A stretch of DNA of 37,956 bases, taken from positions 1-37,956 of the forward strand of contig PWMW01000145.1 in the NCBI GenBank assembly GCA_003559095.1, written 5' to 3'. Below are positions 1 to 7,884 of the stretch, piece after piece. The translations under genes and the position numbers were made by a program. The notes under the pieces are model-generated. The model did no database searches, was not told the origin of the DNA, and saw only the letters and a program-made list of their open reading frames with translations. The stretch's first letter is position 1. Each line of letters starts with the position of its first letter. The stretch comes from Clostridiales bacterium. GTDB taxonomy: Bacteria > Bacillota > Limnochordia > Darwinibacteriales > B1SED10-159.

Positions 1-102
1 ATGCGCATGCACTTTATCCGCATTCTTCCTGGAGATAAAGTGACAGTGGAACTCTCGCCCTATGATCTGTCACGGGGCAGAATTACCTATCGCAAGAAGT
101 AA
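1..102 (+). CDS. infA: Translation initiation factor IF-1, C-terminal part
   Basis: The window opens inside this gene. The 33 readable codons run from [14 protein letters not shown] to RGRITYRKK and a TAA stop, which is the highly conserved end of the IF-1 OB fold. IF-1 blocks the ribosomal A site during initiation and acts with IF-2 and IF-3. The ATG at position 1 is most likely an internal methionine, because the family has about 72 residues and the N-terminal half is missing. It is followed by rpmJ, the usual order in the Bacillota alpha operon. Identity is secure; the true start lies outside the window. Confidence 0.93.
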   Translation: MRMHFIRILPGDKVTVELSPYDLSRGRITYRKK

Positions 103-128
103 GACCTAGGGGAAGGGGGCTTGTTTAG

Positions 129-242
<114 letters not shown>

Positions 243-269
243 TCCACAATTAGGGGGTGTATGACCAGA

Positions 270-635
270 ATGGCACGAATTGCTGGTGTGGATTTACCAA
301 GAGAAAAGCGTGTAGAAGTGGGTTTGACCTACATCTACGGTATTGGACGGACATCTTCCCGCAAGATCATCGATATCTGTGGTGTGAACCCAGATACACG
401 GATTCGCGATCTGACCGAAGACGAAGTCAATAAACTGAGGGATATTATCGAGAAGCAGTTTGTGGTTGAGGGCGATCTGCGCCGTGAAGTAACCATGAAC
501 ATCAAGCGTCTTATGGATATCGGATGTTACCGGGGCCTGCGGCACCGTCGCGGACTTCCTGTGCGTGGGCAGAAGACGAAAACCAATGCCCGTACCCGGA
601 AAGGTCCAAAGCGTGTGGCAGGTAAGAGACGGTAA
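270..635 (+). CDS. rpsM: 30S ribosomal protein S13
   Basis: The 121-residue product starts [18 protein letters not shown] and has the S13 helix-two-turn-helix region plus the basic [18 protein letters not shown] tail, which reaches between the subunits near the P-site tRNA. I chose the ATG at 270 because it gives the family N-terminus. An in-frame ATG at 261 would add three residues and lies only 3 nt behind the AGGGGG ribosome-binding site, while 270 lies 12 nt behind it, so spacing does not settle the choice. It lies between rpmJ and rpsK in the alpha operon. Confidence 0.95.
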   Translation: MARIAGVDLPREKRVEVGLTYIYGIGRTSSRKIIDICGVNPDTRIRDLTEDEVNKLRDIIEKQFVVEGDLRREVTMNIKRLMDIGCYRGLRHRRGLPVRGQKTKTNARTRKGPKRVAGKRR

Positions 636-662
636 GAACCGTTCGAAAGGAGGAAATCGTTC

Positions 663-1058
663 ATGGCAAGACCTCGTAGGGGCCAGCGTACACGGCGTCG
701 GGAACGCAAGAACATTCCCAGCGGTATTGCGCATATTCGCTCCACGTTCAACAACACGATTGTAAGCATTTCTGATCTGCAGGGTAACGTTATTTCTTGG
801 GCCAGTGCAGGCAATATGGGCTTCAAAGGATCCCGCAAGGGCACTCCATTTGCAGCTGGCATGGCAGCCGAATCGGCAGCCAAGGTAGCTTCTGAGCACG
901 GCATGCGGGAAGTGCGGGTGTACGTGAAAGGTCCGGGTTCCGGACGGGAAGCGGCAATCCGGTCACTGCAGACTGCAGGGATCGATGTGACCACCATCAA
1001 AGACGTAACTCCCATTCCATACAATGGGTGCCGTCCTCCAAAGCGGCGGAGAGTCTGA
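663..1058 (+). CDS. rpsK: 30S ribosomal protein S11
   Basis: This 131-residue protein forms part of the platform of the small subunit and contacts mRNA near the E site. The N-terminus [17 protein letters not shown] is basic, and the body carries [16 protein letters not shown] and the [15 protein letters not shown] segment typical of S11. An AGGAGG ribosome-binding site precedes the ATG at a normal distance. The gene follows rpsM by 27 nt. In many Clostridia rpsD comes next; here rpoA follows after a 134-nt gap. Confidence 0.97.
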   Translation: MARPRRGQRTRRRERKNIPSGIAHIRSTFNNTIVSISDLQGNVISWASAGNMGFKGSRKGTPFAAGMAAESAAKVASEHGMREVRVYVKGPGSGREAAIRSLQTAGIDVTTIKDVTPIPYNGCRPPKRRRV

Positions 1059-1192
1059 TTTGGCTGGTACATGTACTGTGAGGGAAAAGCATTCACCCTC
1101 AATGAGGTTCGAGTCCTTCGGTTGCGGACGATCACGCACGGCGATCCGCCGCTGCCTCATCGTGCATTCGAAAAGGAGGGTGTACTAGCTCT
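1059..1192 (+). other. Structured spacer between rpsK and rpoA, where rpsD is absent
   Basis: This 134-nt spacer holds no gene. It is long for this tightly packed operon and can form several short stems: GAGGG with CCCTC near 1080-1102, and GCGGA with TCCGC near 1124-1149. Genomes with rpsD in the alpha operon carry it exactly here. The stems suggest a leader or processing signal in front of rpoA, but no known motif was recognised. Confidence 0.4.
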
Positions 1193-2134
1193 ATGATTGA
1201 AATTGAAAAGCCCAAAATCGAGCGGGTCGAAGGTACCGAGGATTATGGCAAGTTTGTGGTGGAACCCTTGGAGCGGGGCTATGGAATTACGCTGGGCAAC
1301 AGCCTGCGCCGTATCCTGCTGTCCTCGCTGCCGGGAACGGCTGTAACATCAGTGATGATCGAAGGCGTTCTGCACGAGTTTTCTACTATCCCCGGTGTCG
1401 TGGAAGATACCGTGGATATCGTCTTGAATTTAAAGAAACTGCTGGTGCGGATGCATACCGATGAACCCAGTTTGATTCGGATTGAAAAGTCCGAACCGGG
1501 ACCGGTCACCGGTGGCGATATTATTGCTGATCCGTCGGTAGAGATTCTTAACCCGGATCTGCAGATTGCCACATTGCAGGAAAATGCATCACTGAACATG
1601 GAAATGACAGTGGCCCGCGGCCGCGGTTATGTTCCCGCGGAACGGAATAAGGACCCACAGCATCCTATCGGCTTGATTCCGGTGGATTCTATCTTCACAC
1701 CGGTAACCAAGGTCAACTATACCGTGAAAGATACCCGCGTGGGTCAGATCACGGACTATGACAAGTTGGAAATGGACGTATGGACCGATGGGACCATCAC
1801 TCCGGATGATGCTGTGAGCCTGGCGGCCCGAGTTTTGATGGAGCACTTGAAACTATTCACGGATCTCACCGAAGCTTCCGGTGATGTGGAAATCATGGTA
1901 GAAAAAGAAGAGGAAAGCATGGACCGGCTGATGGAAATGACCATCGAAGAGCTGGATATGTCGGTTCGCTCGTATAACTGTCTAAAGCGGGCCGGTATTA
2001 ACACCGTCGAGGAACTGACTCGCAAGACGGAAGATGACATGATGAAGGTCCGTAATTTGGGGAAGAAGTCGCTGCAGGAAGTAAAAGAGAAGCTGGCAGC
2101 CCTAGGACTTTCGCTGCGGGAATCTGAAGAATAA
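1193..2134 (+). CDS. rpoA: DNA-directed RNA polymerase alpha subunit
   Basis: This 313-residue protein dimerises to nucleate assembly of beta and beta-prime, and its C-terminal domain touches UP elements and activators. The N-terminal domain covers about residues 1-230 and includes [20 protein letters not shown]. The C-terminal helix-hairpin-helix domain covers about 245-313, with [16 protein letters not shown] and [14 protein letters not shown]. An acidic linker joins them. An AAAAGGAGGGTG ribosome-binding site lies about 13 nt before the ATG. Length and both domains are normal for the family, and rplQ follows closely. Confidence 0.98.
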   Translation: MIEIEKPKIERVEGTEDYGKFVVEPLERGYGITLGNSLRRILLSSLPGTAVTSVMIEGVLHEFSTIPGVVEDTVDIVLNLKKLLVRMHTDEPSLIRIEKSEPGPVTGGDIIADPSVEILNPDLQIATLQENASLNMEMTVARGRGYVPAERNKDPQHPIGLIPVDSIFTPVTKVNYTVKDTRVGQITDYDKLEMDVWTDGTITPDDAVSLAARVLMEHLKLFTDLTEASGDVEIMVEKEEESMDRLMEMTIEELDMSVRSYNCLKRAGINTVEELTRKTEDDMMKVRNLGKKSLQEVKEKLAALGLSLRESEE

Positions 2135-2148
2135 GGCAGGTGAATGCT

Positions 2149-2487
2149 ATGAGACTGAGAAAGTTAGGACGCACTTCCGGTCAGCGTCGGGCAGTGCTGC
2201 GCAGTTTGGTGACATCTTTGGTTCTGGAAGGGCGTATTGAAACCACAGAAGCCAAAGCCAAATCCATCAAGCCCTTGGCGGACAAGATGGTCACATTAGG
2301 CAAGCGCGGTGACCTTCATGCACGGCGCCAGGCCGCAGGCTTTTTGAACCAGCCAGCCGCTGTCAAACGTCTCTTTGATGACGTGGCTCCAAAATATGCA
2401 GAACGAAATGGTGGGTATACCCGGGTCATGAAGACTGGGTTCCGGCGTGGAGATGCTACCCCCATGGCCATTATTGAGTGGGTATAA
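2149..2487 (+). CDS. rplQ: 50S ribosomal protein L17
   Basis: The 112-residue product begins [20 protein letters not shown], the standard L17 N-terminus, and ends in the conserved [17 protein letters not shown]17 lies near the exit-tunnel side of the large subunit. I chose ATG 2149: the in-frame GTG at 2140 would add three residues that the family lacks and overlaps the AGGCAGG ribosome-binding site. It follows rpoA by 14 nt and closes the ribosomal part of the alpha operon. A hairpin separates it from ecfA1. Confidence 0.95.
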   Translation: MRLRKLGRTSGQRRAVLRSLVTSLVLEGRIETTEAKAKSIKPLADKMVTLGKRGDLHARRQAAGFLNQPAAVKRLFDDVAPKYAERNGGYTRVMKTGFRRGDATPMAIIEWV

Positions 2488-2494
2488 GCCAGGT

Positions 2495-2525
2495 CGCAGA
2501 GGGTCCTTCCTCTGCGTTCTCTGTT
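2495..2525 (+). terminator. Hairpin terminator candidate after rplQ
   Basis: CGCAGAGG at 2495-2502 pairs perfectly with CCTCTGCG at 2509-2516 around a six-base loop, followed by TTCTCTGTT. The uridine tail is weak, so this may be a leaky attenuator between the ribosomal genes and the ECF transporter genes. Confidence 0.5.
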
Positions 2526-2542
2526 AGTTGGAGTGATAGGCA

Positions 2543-3379
2543 GTGGCAGAGGCATTAATCGAGTTCAAGGACGTGAGCCACATATATGGCAAAGGCACCC
2601 AACAGGAATGGGACGCGCTGCTGGATATCAGCGTGGCCGTTCGGGCGGGTGAATTTGTCGCGGTCTTAGGACACAATGGCTCAGGCAAGTCGACGTTGGC
2701 GAAACATGCCAACGCTCTGCTGCTGCCCAGCAGTGGCCAAGTTTTGGTGGATGGCATGGATACCCGGGACGAGAACACCGTTTGGGATATCCGGCAGCGC
2801 GTGGGCATGGTTTTTCAGAACCCCGACAACCAGCTGGTGGCCACCACTGTGGAAGAGGATGTGGCCTTTGGCCCGGAGAATCTAGGTGTTCCGTCGGCCG
2901 AAATCCGCCGCCGTGTGGACGAGGCGTTGGTTGCCGTGGATATGCTGGAGTACCGTCTGCATTCTCCGCATCAGCTGTCCGGCGGCCAGAAGCAGCGGGT
3001 GGCCATCGCCGGCATGATTGCCATGCGGCCTAAGTGCATTGTCCTTGACGAGCCCACGGCTATGTTGGATCCCGTGGGTCGGCAGGAGGTCATGGAGACC
3101 GTGCGGCGCCTTAATCGCGAGGAAGGCATTACCGTGCTTCATATTACCCATTACATGGACGAAGCCATTCATGCCGACCGTGTCCTGGTCATGGAGGAAG
3201 GGCGCATTGCCTTGGAAGGCACACCAGCCCAGGTATTTTCCCAGGTGGATACCCTCTACCGACTGCAGTTGGATGTGCCCCAGATGACCGCATTGGCCCA
3301 CCGTTTGAACAAGCATGGATTTTCATTACCAGTCGATACTTTGACGGTGGATGAGTTGGTGAATCACTTATGTCAATAA
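2543..3379 (+). CDS. ecfA1: ECF transporter ATPase subunit EcfA1
   Basis: This is the first of two ATPases that energise group II energy-coupling-factor vitamin and metal importers. The 278-residue protein has Walker A GHNGSGKST at 43-51, a Q-loop in GMVFQNPDNQ, signature LSGGQ at 145-149, Walker B CIVLDE at 165-170 and an H-loop histidine near 203. It starts at GTG 2543, about 9 nt behind GGAG. Its end overlaps the start of ecfA2 by 10 nt, so the two are probably translationally coupled. Order and neighbours match the rplQ-ecfA1-ecfA2-ecfT-truA cluster of Bacillus. No substrate-binding S subunit is nearby. Confidence 0.95.
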   Translation: MAEALIEFKDVSHIYGKGTQQEWDALLDISVAVRAGEFVAVLGHNGSGKSTLAKHANALLLPSSGQVLVDGMDTRDENTVWDIRQRVGMVFQNPDNQLVATTVEEDVAFGPENLGVPSAEIRRRVDEALVAVDMLEYRLHSPHQLSGGQKQRVAIAGMIAMRPKCIVLDEPTAMLDPVGRQEVMETVRRLNREEGITVLHITHYMDEAIHADRVLVMEEGRIALEGTPAQVFSQVDTLYRLQLDVPQMTALAHRLNKHGFSLPVDTLTVDELVNHLCQ

Positions 3380-4239
3380 CCATTGAAGATCTTTCCTACG
3401 TTTATCTTCCCGACACTCCCATGGAAAAACAAGCACTCTTCGACATTTCCCTGCAGATTGACGACGGTGAGTTTATCGGCATTATTGGTCACACTGGTTC
3501 CGGCAAAAGTACGCTCATTCAGCATTTCAATGGCCTTGTCAAGCCGACTAAAGGCCGCGTTTTGGTAGATGGTGTCGACCTAACAAAAAAGGGTGTCAAT
3601 CTGCGCGCTATTCGACGCAAGGTGGGGATGGTGTTTCAATACCCCGAGCATCAGCTTTTTGGCGAGACCGTGTTCGAGGATGTGGCCTTTGGCCCCAAAA
3701 ATTCCGGTGTGCCCGAAGCGGCTTTGGAAGATCGAGTCCGGGAAGGGCTGGCCATGGTGGATTTGGACCTGGATGTGCTGCGGGATCGGTCGCCCTTCGA
3801 GTTGTCCGGAGGTCAGAAGCGGCGTGTGGCCATTGCCGGTGTCTTGGCCATGATACCGTCCATTCTGATCTTAGATGAACCCACCGCGGGTTTGGATCCC
3901 AAAGGCCGGGACGAGATCTTAGCCCAGGTCCAGAGTCTCTACAAAGCTTGGGATCTCACAGTCATCCTGGTCACTCACAGCATGGAAGATATTGCCCGCT
4001 TAGCCAAGCGCCTCATTGTGATGGAGCATGGGCGTATTGCCCTGGATGGAACACCTCCAGAGGTGTTTGCCAATGCCGAAGCCCTTCATGCCATGGGTTT
4101 GGGCGTTCCCCAGGTAACGACGCTGATCCATGAACTGCACCGCCGGGGTATTGTTCAGCGTCAGGACATCTTTACGCTGGACGAAGCCGAAGCCGAAATA
4201 ACACGAGTGTTGGAGTTGAAGCGCCATGGCAATGCTTAG
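3370..4239 (+). CDS. ecfA2: ECF transporter ATPase subunit EcfA2
   Basis: This is the second ATPase of the ECF module, 289 residues, expected to pair with EcfA1 and sit under EcfT. Walker A GHTGSGKST is at 40-48, signature LSGGQ at 145-149 and Walker B LILDE at 166-170, followed by PTAGLDP. The C-terminal extension after the ATPase core is typical of EcfA. The ATG overlaps the end of ecfA1 by 10 nt, and the gene overlaps ecfT by 14 nt, so the three are one translational unit. All catalytic motifs are intact. Confidence 0.95.
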   Translation: MSITIEDLSYVYLPDTPMEKQALFDISLQIDDGEFIGIIGHTGSGKSTLIQHFNGLVKPTKGRVLVDGVDLTKKGVNLRAIRRKVGMVFQYPEHQLFGETVFEDVAFGPKNSGVPEAALEDRVREGLAMVDLDLDVLRDRSPFELSGGQKRRVAIAGVLAMIPSILILDEPTAGLDPKGRDEILAQVQSLYKAWDLTVILVTHSMEDIARLAKRLIVMEHGRIALDGTPPEVFANAEALHAMGLGVPQVTTLIHELHRRGIVQRQDIFTLDEAEAEITRVLELKRHGNA

Positions 4240-5023
4240 GAATATTACCATTGGACAATATGTACCTGGCGATTCTTGGATCCATCGCTTGGATCCCCGC
4301 ACCAAGATTCTGGCAACCATGGCCCTAATCGCCTTGTTGTTCTTGGTGCAGTCCTTCGCCGGCTACGGCTTTGCAGCTTTATATGTTCTGGCCGCAGTGT
4401 ATGTTTCCAAACTGCCGCCTCGCTTTGTTATCCGCGGCCTGCGACCTTTGCTGGTGATCATTGTGCTGACCTTGACACTGCACATTTTTATGACCGATGG
4501 CCGTGTTCTCTGGCAGTGGGGCTTCATTACCATTACGTGGGAGGGCCTGGTCCGGGGTGCGATGATGGGAACACGCCTCGTGCTATTGGTGTTAGGGACG
4601 TCGATCTTGACCCTGACCACGTCACCCATTCACCTCACGGACGGCATTGAAAGTCTGCTGCGGCCCGGCAAGCCCATCGGGATCCCCGCCCACGAGCTGG
4701 CTATGATGATGACCATCGCCCTGCGTTTCATTCCTACGTTGTTGGAAGAGACAGAGAAGATCATGAAGGCGCAGATGGCTCGGGGAGCTGATTTTGAAAG
4801 CGGCAACCTCCTACAGCGGGCTAAGAACCTGATTCCGCTGTTGGTACCATTGTTCATTAATGCCTTTCGCCGGGCGGATGATCTGGCCGTGGCCATGGAA
4901 GCCCGTGGCTATCGCGGGGGTGAAGGCCGCACGAAGTTCCGTGAACTGCATTTTGCCCCCCGCGATGGTATGTGCCTAGCCGGGGTGACGGTGTTCACCG
5001 TGGTGGTCAGTGTCCTGTTTTGA
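4226..5023 (+). CDS. ecfT: ECF transporter transmembrane subunit EcfT
   Basis: EcfT is the membrane scaffold that joins the ATPase pair to exchangeable S subunits. The 265-residue protein has hydrophobic segments near 28-60, 70-90, 108-132 and 250-265. It carries the two coupling-helix ARG signatures, at 185-187 (QMARGADF) and 226-228 (AMEARGYRG), which contact the ATPases. The start overlaps ecfA2 by 14 nt; ATG 4232 is a possible alternative two codons in. With no S subunit here, the module probably serves several S subunits encoded elsewhere. Confidence 0.93.
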   Translation: MAMLRNITIGQYVPGDSWIHRLDPRTKILATMALIALLFLVQSFAGYGFAALYVLAAVYVSKLPPRFVIRGLRPLLVIIVLTLTLHIFMTDGRVLWQWGFITITWEGLVRGAMMGTRLVLLVLGTSILTLTTSPIHLTDGIESLLRPGKPIGIPAHELAMMMTIALRFIPTLLEETEKIMKAQMARGADFESGNLLQRAKNLIPLLVPLFINAFRRADDLAVAMEARGYRGGEGRTKFRELHFAPRDGMCLAGVTVFTVVVSVLF

Positions 5024-5071
5024 ACAGGCTTCGGCATTGAAACCATCTCCCAATGATGGCAAAGGAGTCCG

Positions 5072-5881
5072 ATGAAACGATATCGCATGGTGATCCAATA
5101 CGATGGAACTGAATACTTTGGCTTTCAAGTACAGCCCCTGGACCGTTCGGTGCAGGGCGTTCTGGAAGAACTTCTGCAGCGGCTGACGCAGCATCCGGTC
5201 AAGGTCGTGGGTGCCGGGCGAACGGACTCGGGCGTGCATGCCCAAGGTCAAGTGGTGCATTTTGATGCGGCATTGACCATTCCCATCTCCCGACTGCCAG
5301 CAGCCCTTAACAGCATGCTGCCCCGGGATCTGCGGGTTCGCTATGCCGATGAACCGGATCCGGAGTTTCATGCCCGTTATGGTGCCGTGGCCAAGACGTA
5401 CTGTTATCAGGTATGGCAGGGGCCGTACGCCGATGTGTTTTGGCGGCGGTTTGCCTTATGGATGAAGCATCCCTTGGACTGGACAGCGGCCGCTGCAGCC
5501 GGTGCGGTGCTGCAGGGAACCCATGATTTTGCCGGGTTTGCCGCGGCTGGGGGGTCCGTGAAGACCACGGTGCGGACTCTGCACCGGGTGCGGGTCTGCC
5601 ATGAAGGTGCCTTGACAAAATTGTTTTTTACCGCTGATGGTTTTTTGTACAACATGGTCCGCAATGTGACAGGGACGCTGCTGGAGGTGGCCCAAGGCCG
5701 CCGCAACCCCGCTGATGTTCGCAGCATCCTTGCCGGGGGTGACCGGCGCTTGGCCGGCGCCACAGCACCCGCCCACGGTTTGACCCTGCTGTATGTGATC
5801 TACCCAGATCTGCGTTCCGACCTGTGTGCCAAGCCCCAAGCGAGTGATCTCCTGCTTGACACGGAACCAGGAGTACAGTAA
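5072..5881 (+). CDS. truA: tRNA pseudouridine(38-40) synthase TruA
   Basis: TruA converts uridines 38-40 of the tRNA anticodon arm to pseudouridine. The 269-residue protein starts MKRYRMVIQYDGTEYFGFQ and has the catalytic motif GAGRTDSGVHAQGQ with Asp52. The second half contains FLYNMVRNVTGTLLEV, conserved in the family. An AAAGGAG ribosome-binding site precedes the ATG. The gene ends at TAA 5879-5881, which is also the first half of the -10 box of the promoter for rplM. Its place between ecfT and rplM matches Bacillus. Confidence 0.96.
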   Translation: MKRYRMVIQYDGTEYFGFQVQPLDRSVQGVLEELLQRLTQHPVKVVGAGRTDSGVHAQGQVVHFDAALTIPISRLPAALNSMLPRDLRVRYADEPDPEFHARYGAVAKTYCYQVWQGPYADVFWRRFALWMKHPLDWTAAAAAGAVLQGTHDFAGFAAAGGSVKTTVRTLHRVRVCHEGALTKLFFTADGFLYNMVRNVTGTLLEVAQGRRNPADVRSILAGGDRRLAGATAPAHGLTLLYVIYPDLRSDLCAKPQASDLLLDTEPGVQ

Positions 5882-5884
5882 AAT
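5856..5884 (+). promoter_or_regulatory. Sigma-A type promoter for rplM-rpsI
   Basis: TTGACA at 5856-5861 is followed by a 17-nt spacer and TAAAAT at 5879-5884. The -35 matches consensus fully and the -10 matches five of six bases. It lies over the last codons and stop of truA, so rplM-rpsI can be transcribed independently of the ECF genes. Confidence 0.8.
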
Positions 5885-5889
5885 AATAC

Positions 5890-6010
5890 GTGGTGATTTA
5901 TCGGCAAACCCTCAAACGGAAGGTGTTACAGCCCCGTGCAGCTTCCATAGAGGATTCCATATATCTCTTACAAAGACTATATCGCTTTATGGAGCAAAGG
6001 GGGGAACAGC
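5890..6010 (+). ncRNA. Structured leader of rplM-rpsI, L13-leader-like
   Basis: The roughly 120-nt untranslated leader between promoter and rplM can form GGAAG (5918-5922) with CTTCC (5942-5946), AGAG (5949-5952) with CTCT (5965-5968), and TCCATA (5944-5949) with TATGGA (5988-5993). The first and third share bases, so they are alternative folds. The last arm lies just before the GGGGGG ribosome-binding site. Bacillota often carry an L13 autoregulatory leader at this site. Position and structure fit, but I did not match the family consensus. Confidence 0.5.
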
Positions 6011-6439
6011 ATGAAGACCTATATGGCAAATTCACAAAACGTTGATCGTAAGTGGTACGTTGTGGACGCTGCAGACAAGCCGCTGGGACGTGTAGCCACG
6101 GAGGTGGCGCGTATTCTCAAAGGCAAGCATAAGCCCACATATACACCGCACGTCGATACCGGTGATCATGTCATTATCCTTAATGCAGAGCGGGTTGCTT
6201 TAACCGGCAACAAACTGCAGGATAAGATGTATTACCGTCACAGTGGACATCCCGGTGGCATCAAGAGTGTTTCCGCCGGTACACTGCGGGCTAAGAACCC
6301 GGAACGAATGCTCAAGTTGGCAGTTTGGGGAATGCTTCCTCACAACCGCCTCGGCCGCAAGATGATTAAGAAGCTGCGTGTTTACAAAGGGGATCAGCAT
6401 CCTCATCAGGCACAGCAGCCGACCCATTGGGAACAATAG
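6011..6439 (+). CDS. rplM: 50S ribosomal protein L13
   Basis: This 142-residue protein binds 23S rRNA early in large-subunit assembly. It begins [19 protein letters not shown] and carries [19 protein letters not shown], the [16 protein letters not shown] block and [14 protein letters not shown], all standard L13 motifs. An AAAGGGGGGAAC ribosome-binding site lies just before the ATG. It is cotranscribed with rpsI 111 nt downstream and probably controlled by its own leader. Confidence 0.97.
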   Translation: MKTYMANSQNVDRKWYVVDAADKPLGRVATEVARILKGKHKPTYTPHVDTGDHVIILNAERVALTGNKLQDKMYYRHSGHPGGIKSVSAGTLRAKNPERMLKLAVWGMLPHNRLGRKMIKKLRVYKGDQHPHQAQQPTHWEQ

Positions 6440-6550
6440 GAATAGGCGCTATGCGTCGGAGGTTCCATGGAACACAGAGCTATGTGGAGGCTGCTGCTGT
6501 TCGTGCTGAATCGCTCCGCGCTGAGCCCATACGAGAAGGGAGGCAGATAC

Positions 6551-6955
6551 GTGAGCGCTGTAATCCAAACTGAAATGTATTACGGCACAGGCCGCCGCAA
6601 GACCTCTGTGGCCCGTGTACGATTGCTGCCCGGCAATGGCAAAATTGTTGTGAATGGCCGGGATCTGGAAACGTATTTTGGCCGCGATGTGCTGCGCACC
6701 ATGGTGCGGCAGCCGCTGGCCCTTACTGATACCGAAGGCAAGTATGATGTTATGGTGAACGTCAAAGGTGGCGGCCCATCTGGGCAGGCCGGTGCCGTTC
6801 GGCATGGTATTTCCCGAGCACTGCTTAATGTGGATGGCGAACTGCGCACGCCACTGAAGCGTGCTGGATTCTTGACCCGTGACCCACGGATGAAGGAACG
6901 CCGCAAGTACGGCTTGAAGAAAGCCCGCAAAGCTCCTCAGTTCTCCAAGCGCTAA
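6551..6955 (+). CDS. rpsI: 30S ribosomal protein S9
   Basis: S9 reaches into the P site with its C-terminal tail. The 134-residue product from GTG 6551 ([20 protein letters not shown]) ends in KAPQFSKR, the invariant S9 tail. I chose this GTG because GGGAGG lies 7 nt upstream and the length fits the family. An in-frame ATG at 6467, also behind a GGAGG, would add 28 leucine-rich residues absent from S9. The spacer after rplM contains the 12-bp palindrome GTTCCATGGAAC at 6462-6473. A terminator follows. Confidence 0.94.
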   Translation: MSAVIQTEMYYGTGRRKTSVARVRLLPGNGKIVVNGRDLETYFGRDVLRTMVRQPLALTDTEGKYDVMVNVKGGGPSGQAGAVRHGISRALLNVDGELRTPLKRAGFLTRDPRMKERRKYGLKKARKAPQFSKR

Positions 6956-6976
6956 TTGGATTCTGTGTGGAGATGT

Positions 6977-7008
6977 GCCCAGAGGTCCAGGTACCTCTGG
7001 GCTTTTAT
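6977..7008 (+). terminator. Intrinsic terminator after rpsI
   Basis: GCCCAGAGGT pairs perfectly over 10 bp with ACCTCTGGGC around the loop CCAGGT, followed by TTTTATT. It closes the rplM-rpsI unit. Confidence 0.85.
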
Positions 7009-7034
7009 TCTTAAAGCGGAAGGTGGCCAAGACA

Positions 7035-7361
7035 ATGGCAGGTATGATCAAGGATCTGCAGGACCAAGATTTTCAAGGAGAGGTCCTGGACAGCAGTGGC
7101 GTCGTTTTGGTAGATTTTTGGGCTCCCTGGTGCGGCCCGTGTCGGCAGATTGCACCCATTGTGGAAAAGCTGTCCCAACGGTATGATGGGCAAGTGAAGG
7201 TAGCCAAGGTGAATGTTGACGATGCTGCAGCCATTCCGGGCCGCTATGGCATCATGAGTATCCCCACCATTATGCTGTTCAAAGATGGCCAACCTATGGA
7301 AACCTTAGTGGGTGTCCAGCCGGAAGCTGTTTTGGTGGAGAAAATCGAAGAGCTTCTGTAA
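7035..7361 (+). CDS. trxA: Thioredoxin
   Basis: This small cytoplasmic disulfide reductase has the active site WCGPC at residues 32-36 inside LVDFWAPWCGPCRQIAP and the cis-proline loop SIPT. The 108-residue length is normal for thioredoxin. I chose ATG 7035 (MAGMIKDLQ), behind GGAAGGTGG; ATG 7044 is an alternative. Longer in-frame starts run back into the rpsI terminator and are unlikely. It is flanked by hairpins on both sides and so is probably monocistronic. No thioredoxin reductase is adjacent. Confidence 0.95.
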   Translation: MAGMIKDLQDQDFQGEVLDSSGVVLVDFWAPWCGPCRQIAPIVEKLSQRYDGQVKVAKVNVDDAAAIPGRYGIMSIPTIMLFKDGQPMETLVGVQPEAVLVEKIEELL

Positions 7362-7371
7362 GCAGCACCTT

Positions 7372-7417
7372 ACCGGACCGGCCGTTGGATATCCAAGGCT
7401 TGGATCCGGTTTTTTTT
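7372..7417 (+). terminator. Terminator after thioredoxin
   Basis: ACCGGA at 7373-7378 pairs with TCCGGT at 7405-7410, followed by a run of Ts. The enclosed bases hold nested TTGGATATCCAA and CCAAGGCTTGG palindromes. The U-tract is convincing even though the closing stem is short. Confidence 0.7.
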
Positions 7418-7517
7418 GCTTACGCCGCTGCCATGGGAAGGAATTACGCCGTCGGCGGCCTAATATATTAATGGATTGCGATACGCTGAACATAATTACC
7501 TTGTGGGGAGTGGTGTC

Positions 7518-7805
7518 ATGAAAGGAATAACCAGGCCGGGTTTTGTCTTTGTGGATGTGTCGCCAGGTAAGGAGGAACAGGTCATCCAGCATTTGCTCGG
7601 CATTGATCTGGTCAAAGAGGTTCACCTGGTCACGGGTCCCCATGATTTATTGGTCCTTCTCGAGGTCAAACGGGGCATGATGTCTGATAGCACCGGTGCC
7701 ATCGTGGACTTGGTTCGATCCAAAATTCGCCGCATTAAGGGCGTTATCGATACGGAGACTGTGATCTCGCAGGACAGGTTTTTGCCGGGCGATATGGATG
7801 AGTAA
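7518..7805 (+). CDS. Stand-alone Lrp/AsnC ligand-binding (RAM) domain protein
   Basis: The 95-residue product (MKGITRPGFVFVDVSPGKEE) has the beta-alpha-beta-beta-alpha-beta pattern of the AsnC/Lrp effector domain, with GIDLVKEVHLVTGPHDLLV as the core. It lacks the helix-turn-helix that full regulators carry at the N-terminus. ATG 7518 follows GGGGAG closely. Such single-domain proteins are known; they form oligomers and may bind amino acids or act with full-length Lrp proteins. Its specific role is not visible here. Hairpins on both sides make it a separate unit. Confidence 0.82.
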   Translation: MKGITRPGFVFVDVSPGKEEQVIQHLLGIDLVKEVHLVTGPHDLLVLLEVKRGMMSDSTGAIVDLVRSKIRRIKGVIDTETVISQDRFLPGDMDE

Positions 7806-7828
7806 GACCCATCTGGCATAGTTTGGCC

Positions 7829-7863
7829 AGCTGAGAAGGGTTTCTTCTCAGCTTTTTATTTTT
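7829..7863 (+). terminator. Intrinsic terminator after the AsnC-domain gene
   Basis: AGCTGAGAAG at 7829-7838 pairs with CTTCTCAGCT at 7844-7853 around GGTTT, followed by TTTTATTTTT. This is a textbook factor-independent terminator. Confidence 0.9.
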
Positions 7864-7884
7864 CGAAAGAGGGCGGGATATACC

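Noticed and set aside
6467-6550. A 28-residue N-terminal extension of S9
   Set aside because: S9 does not carry it; GTG 6551 has a better placed ribosome-binding site and gives the family length.
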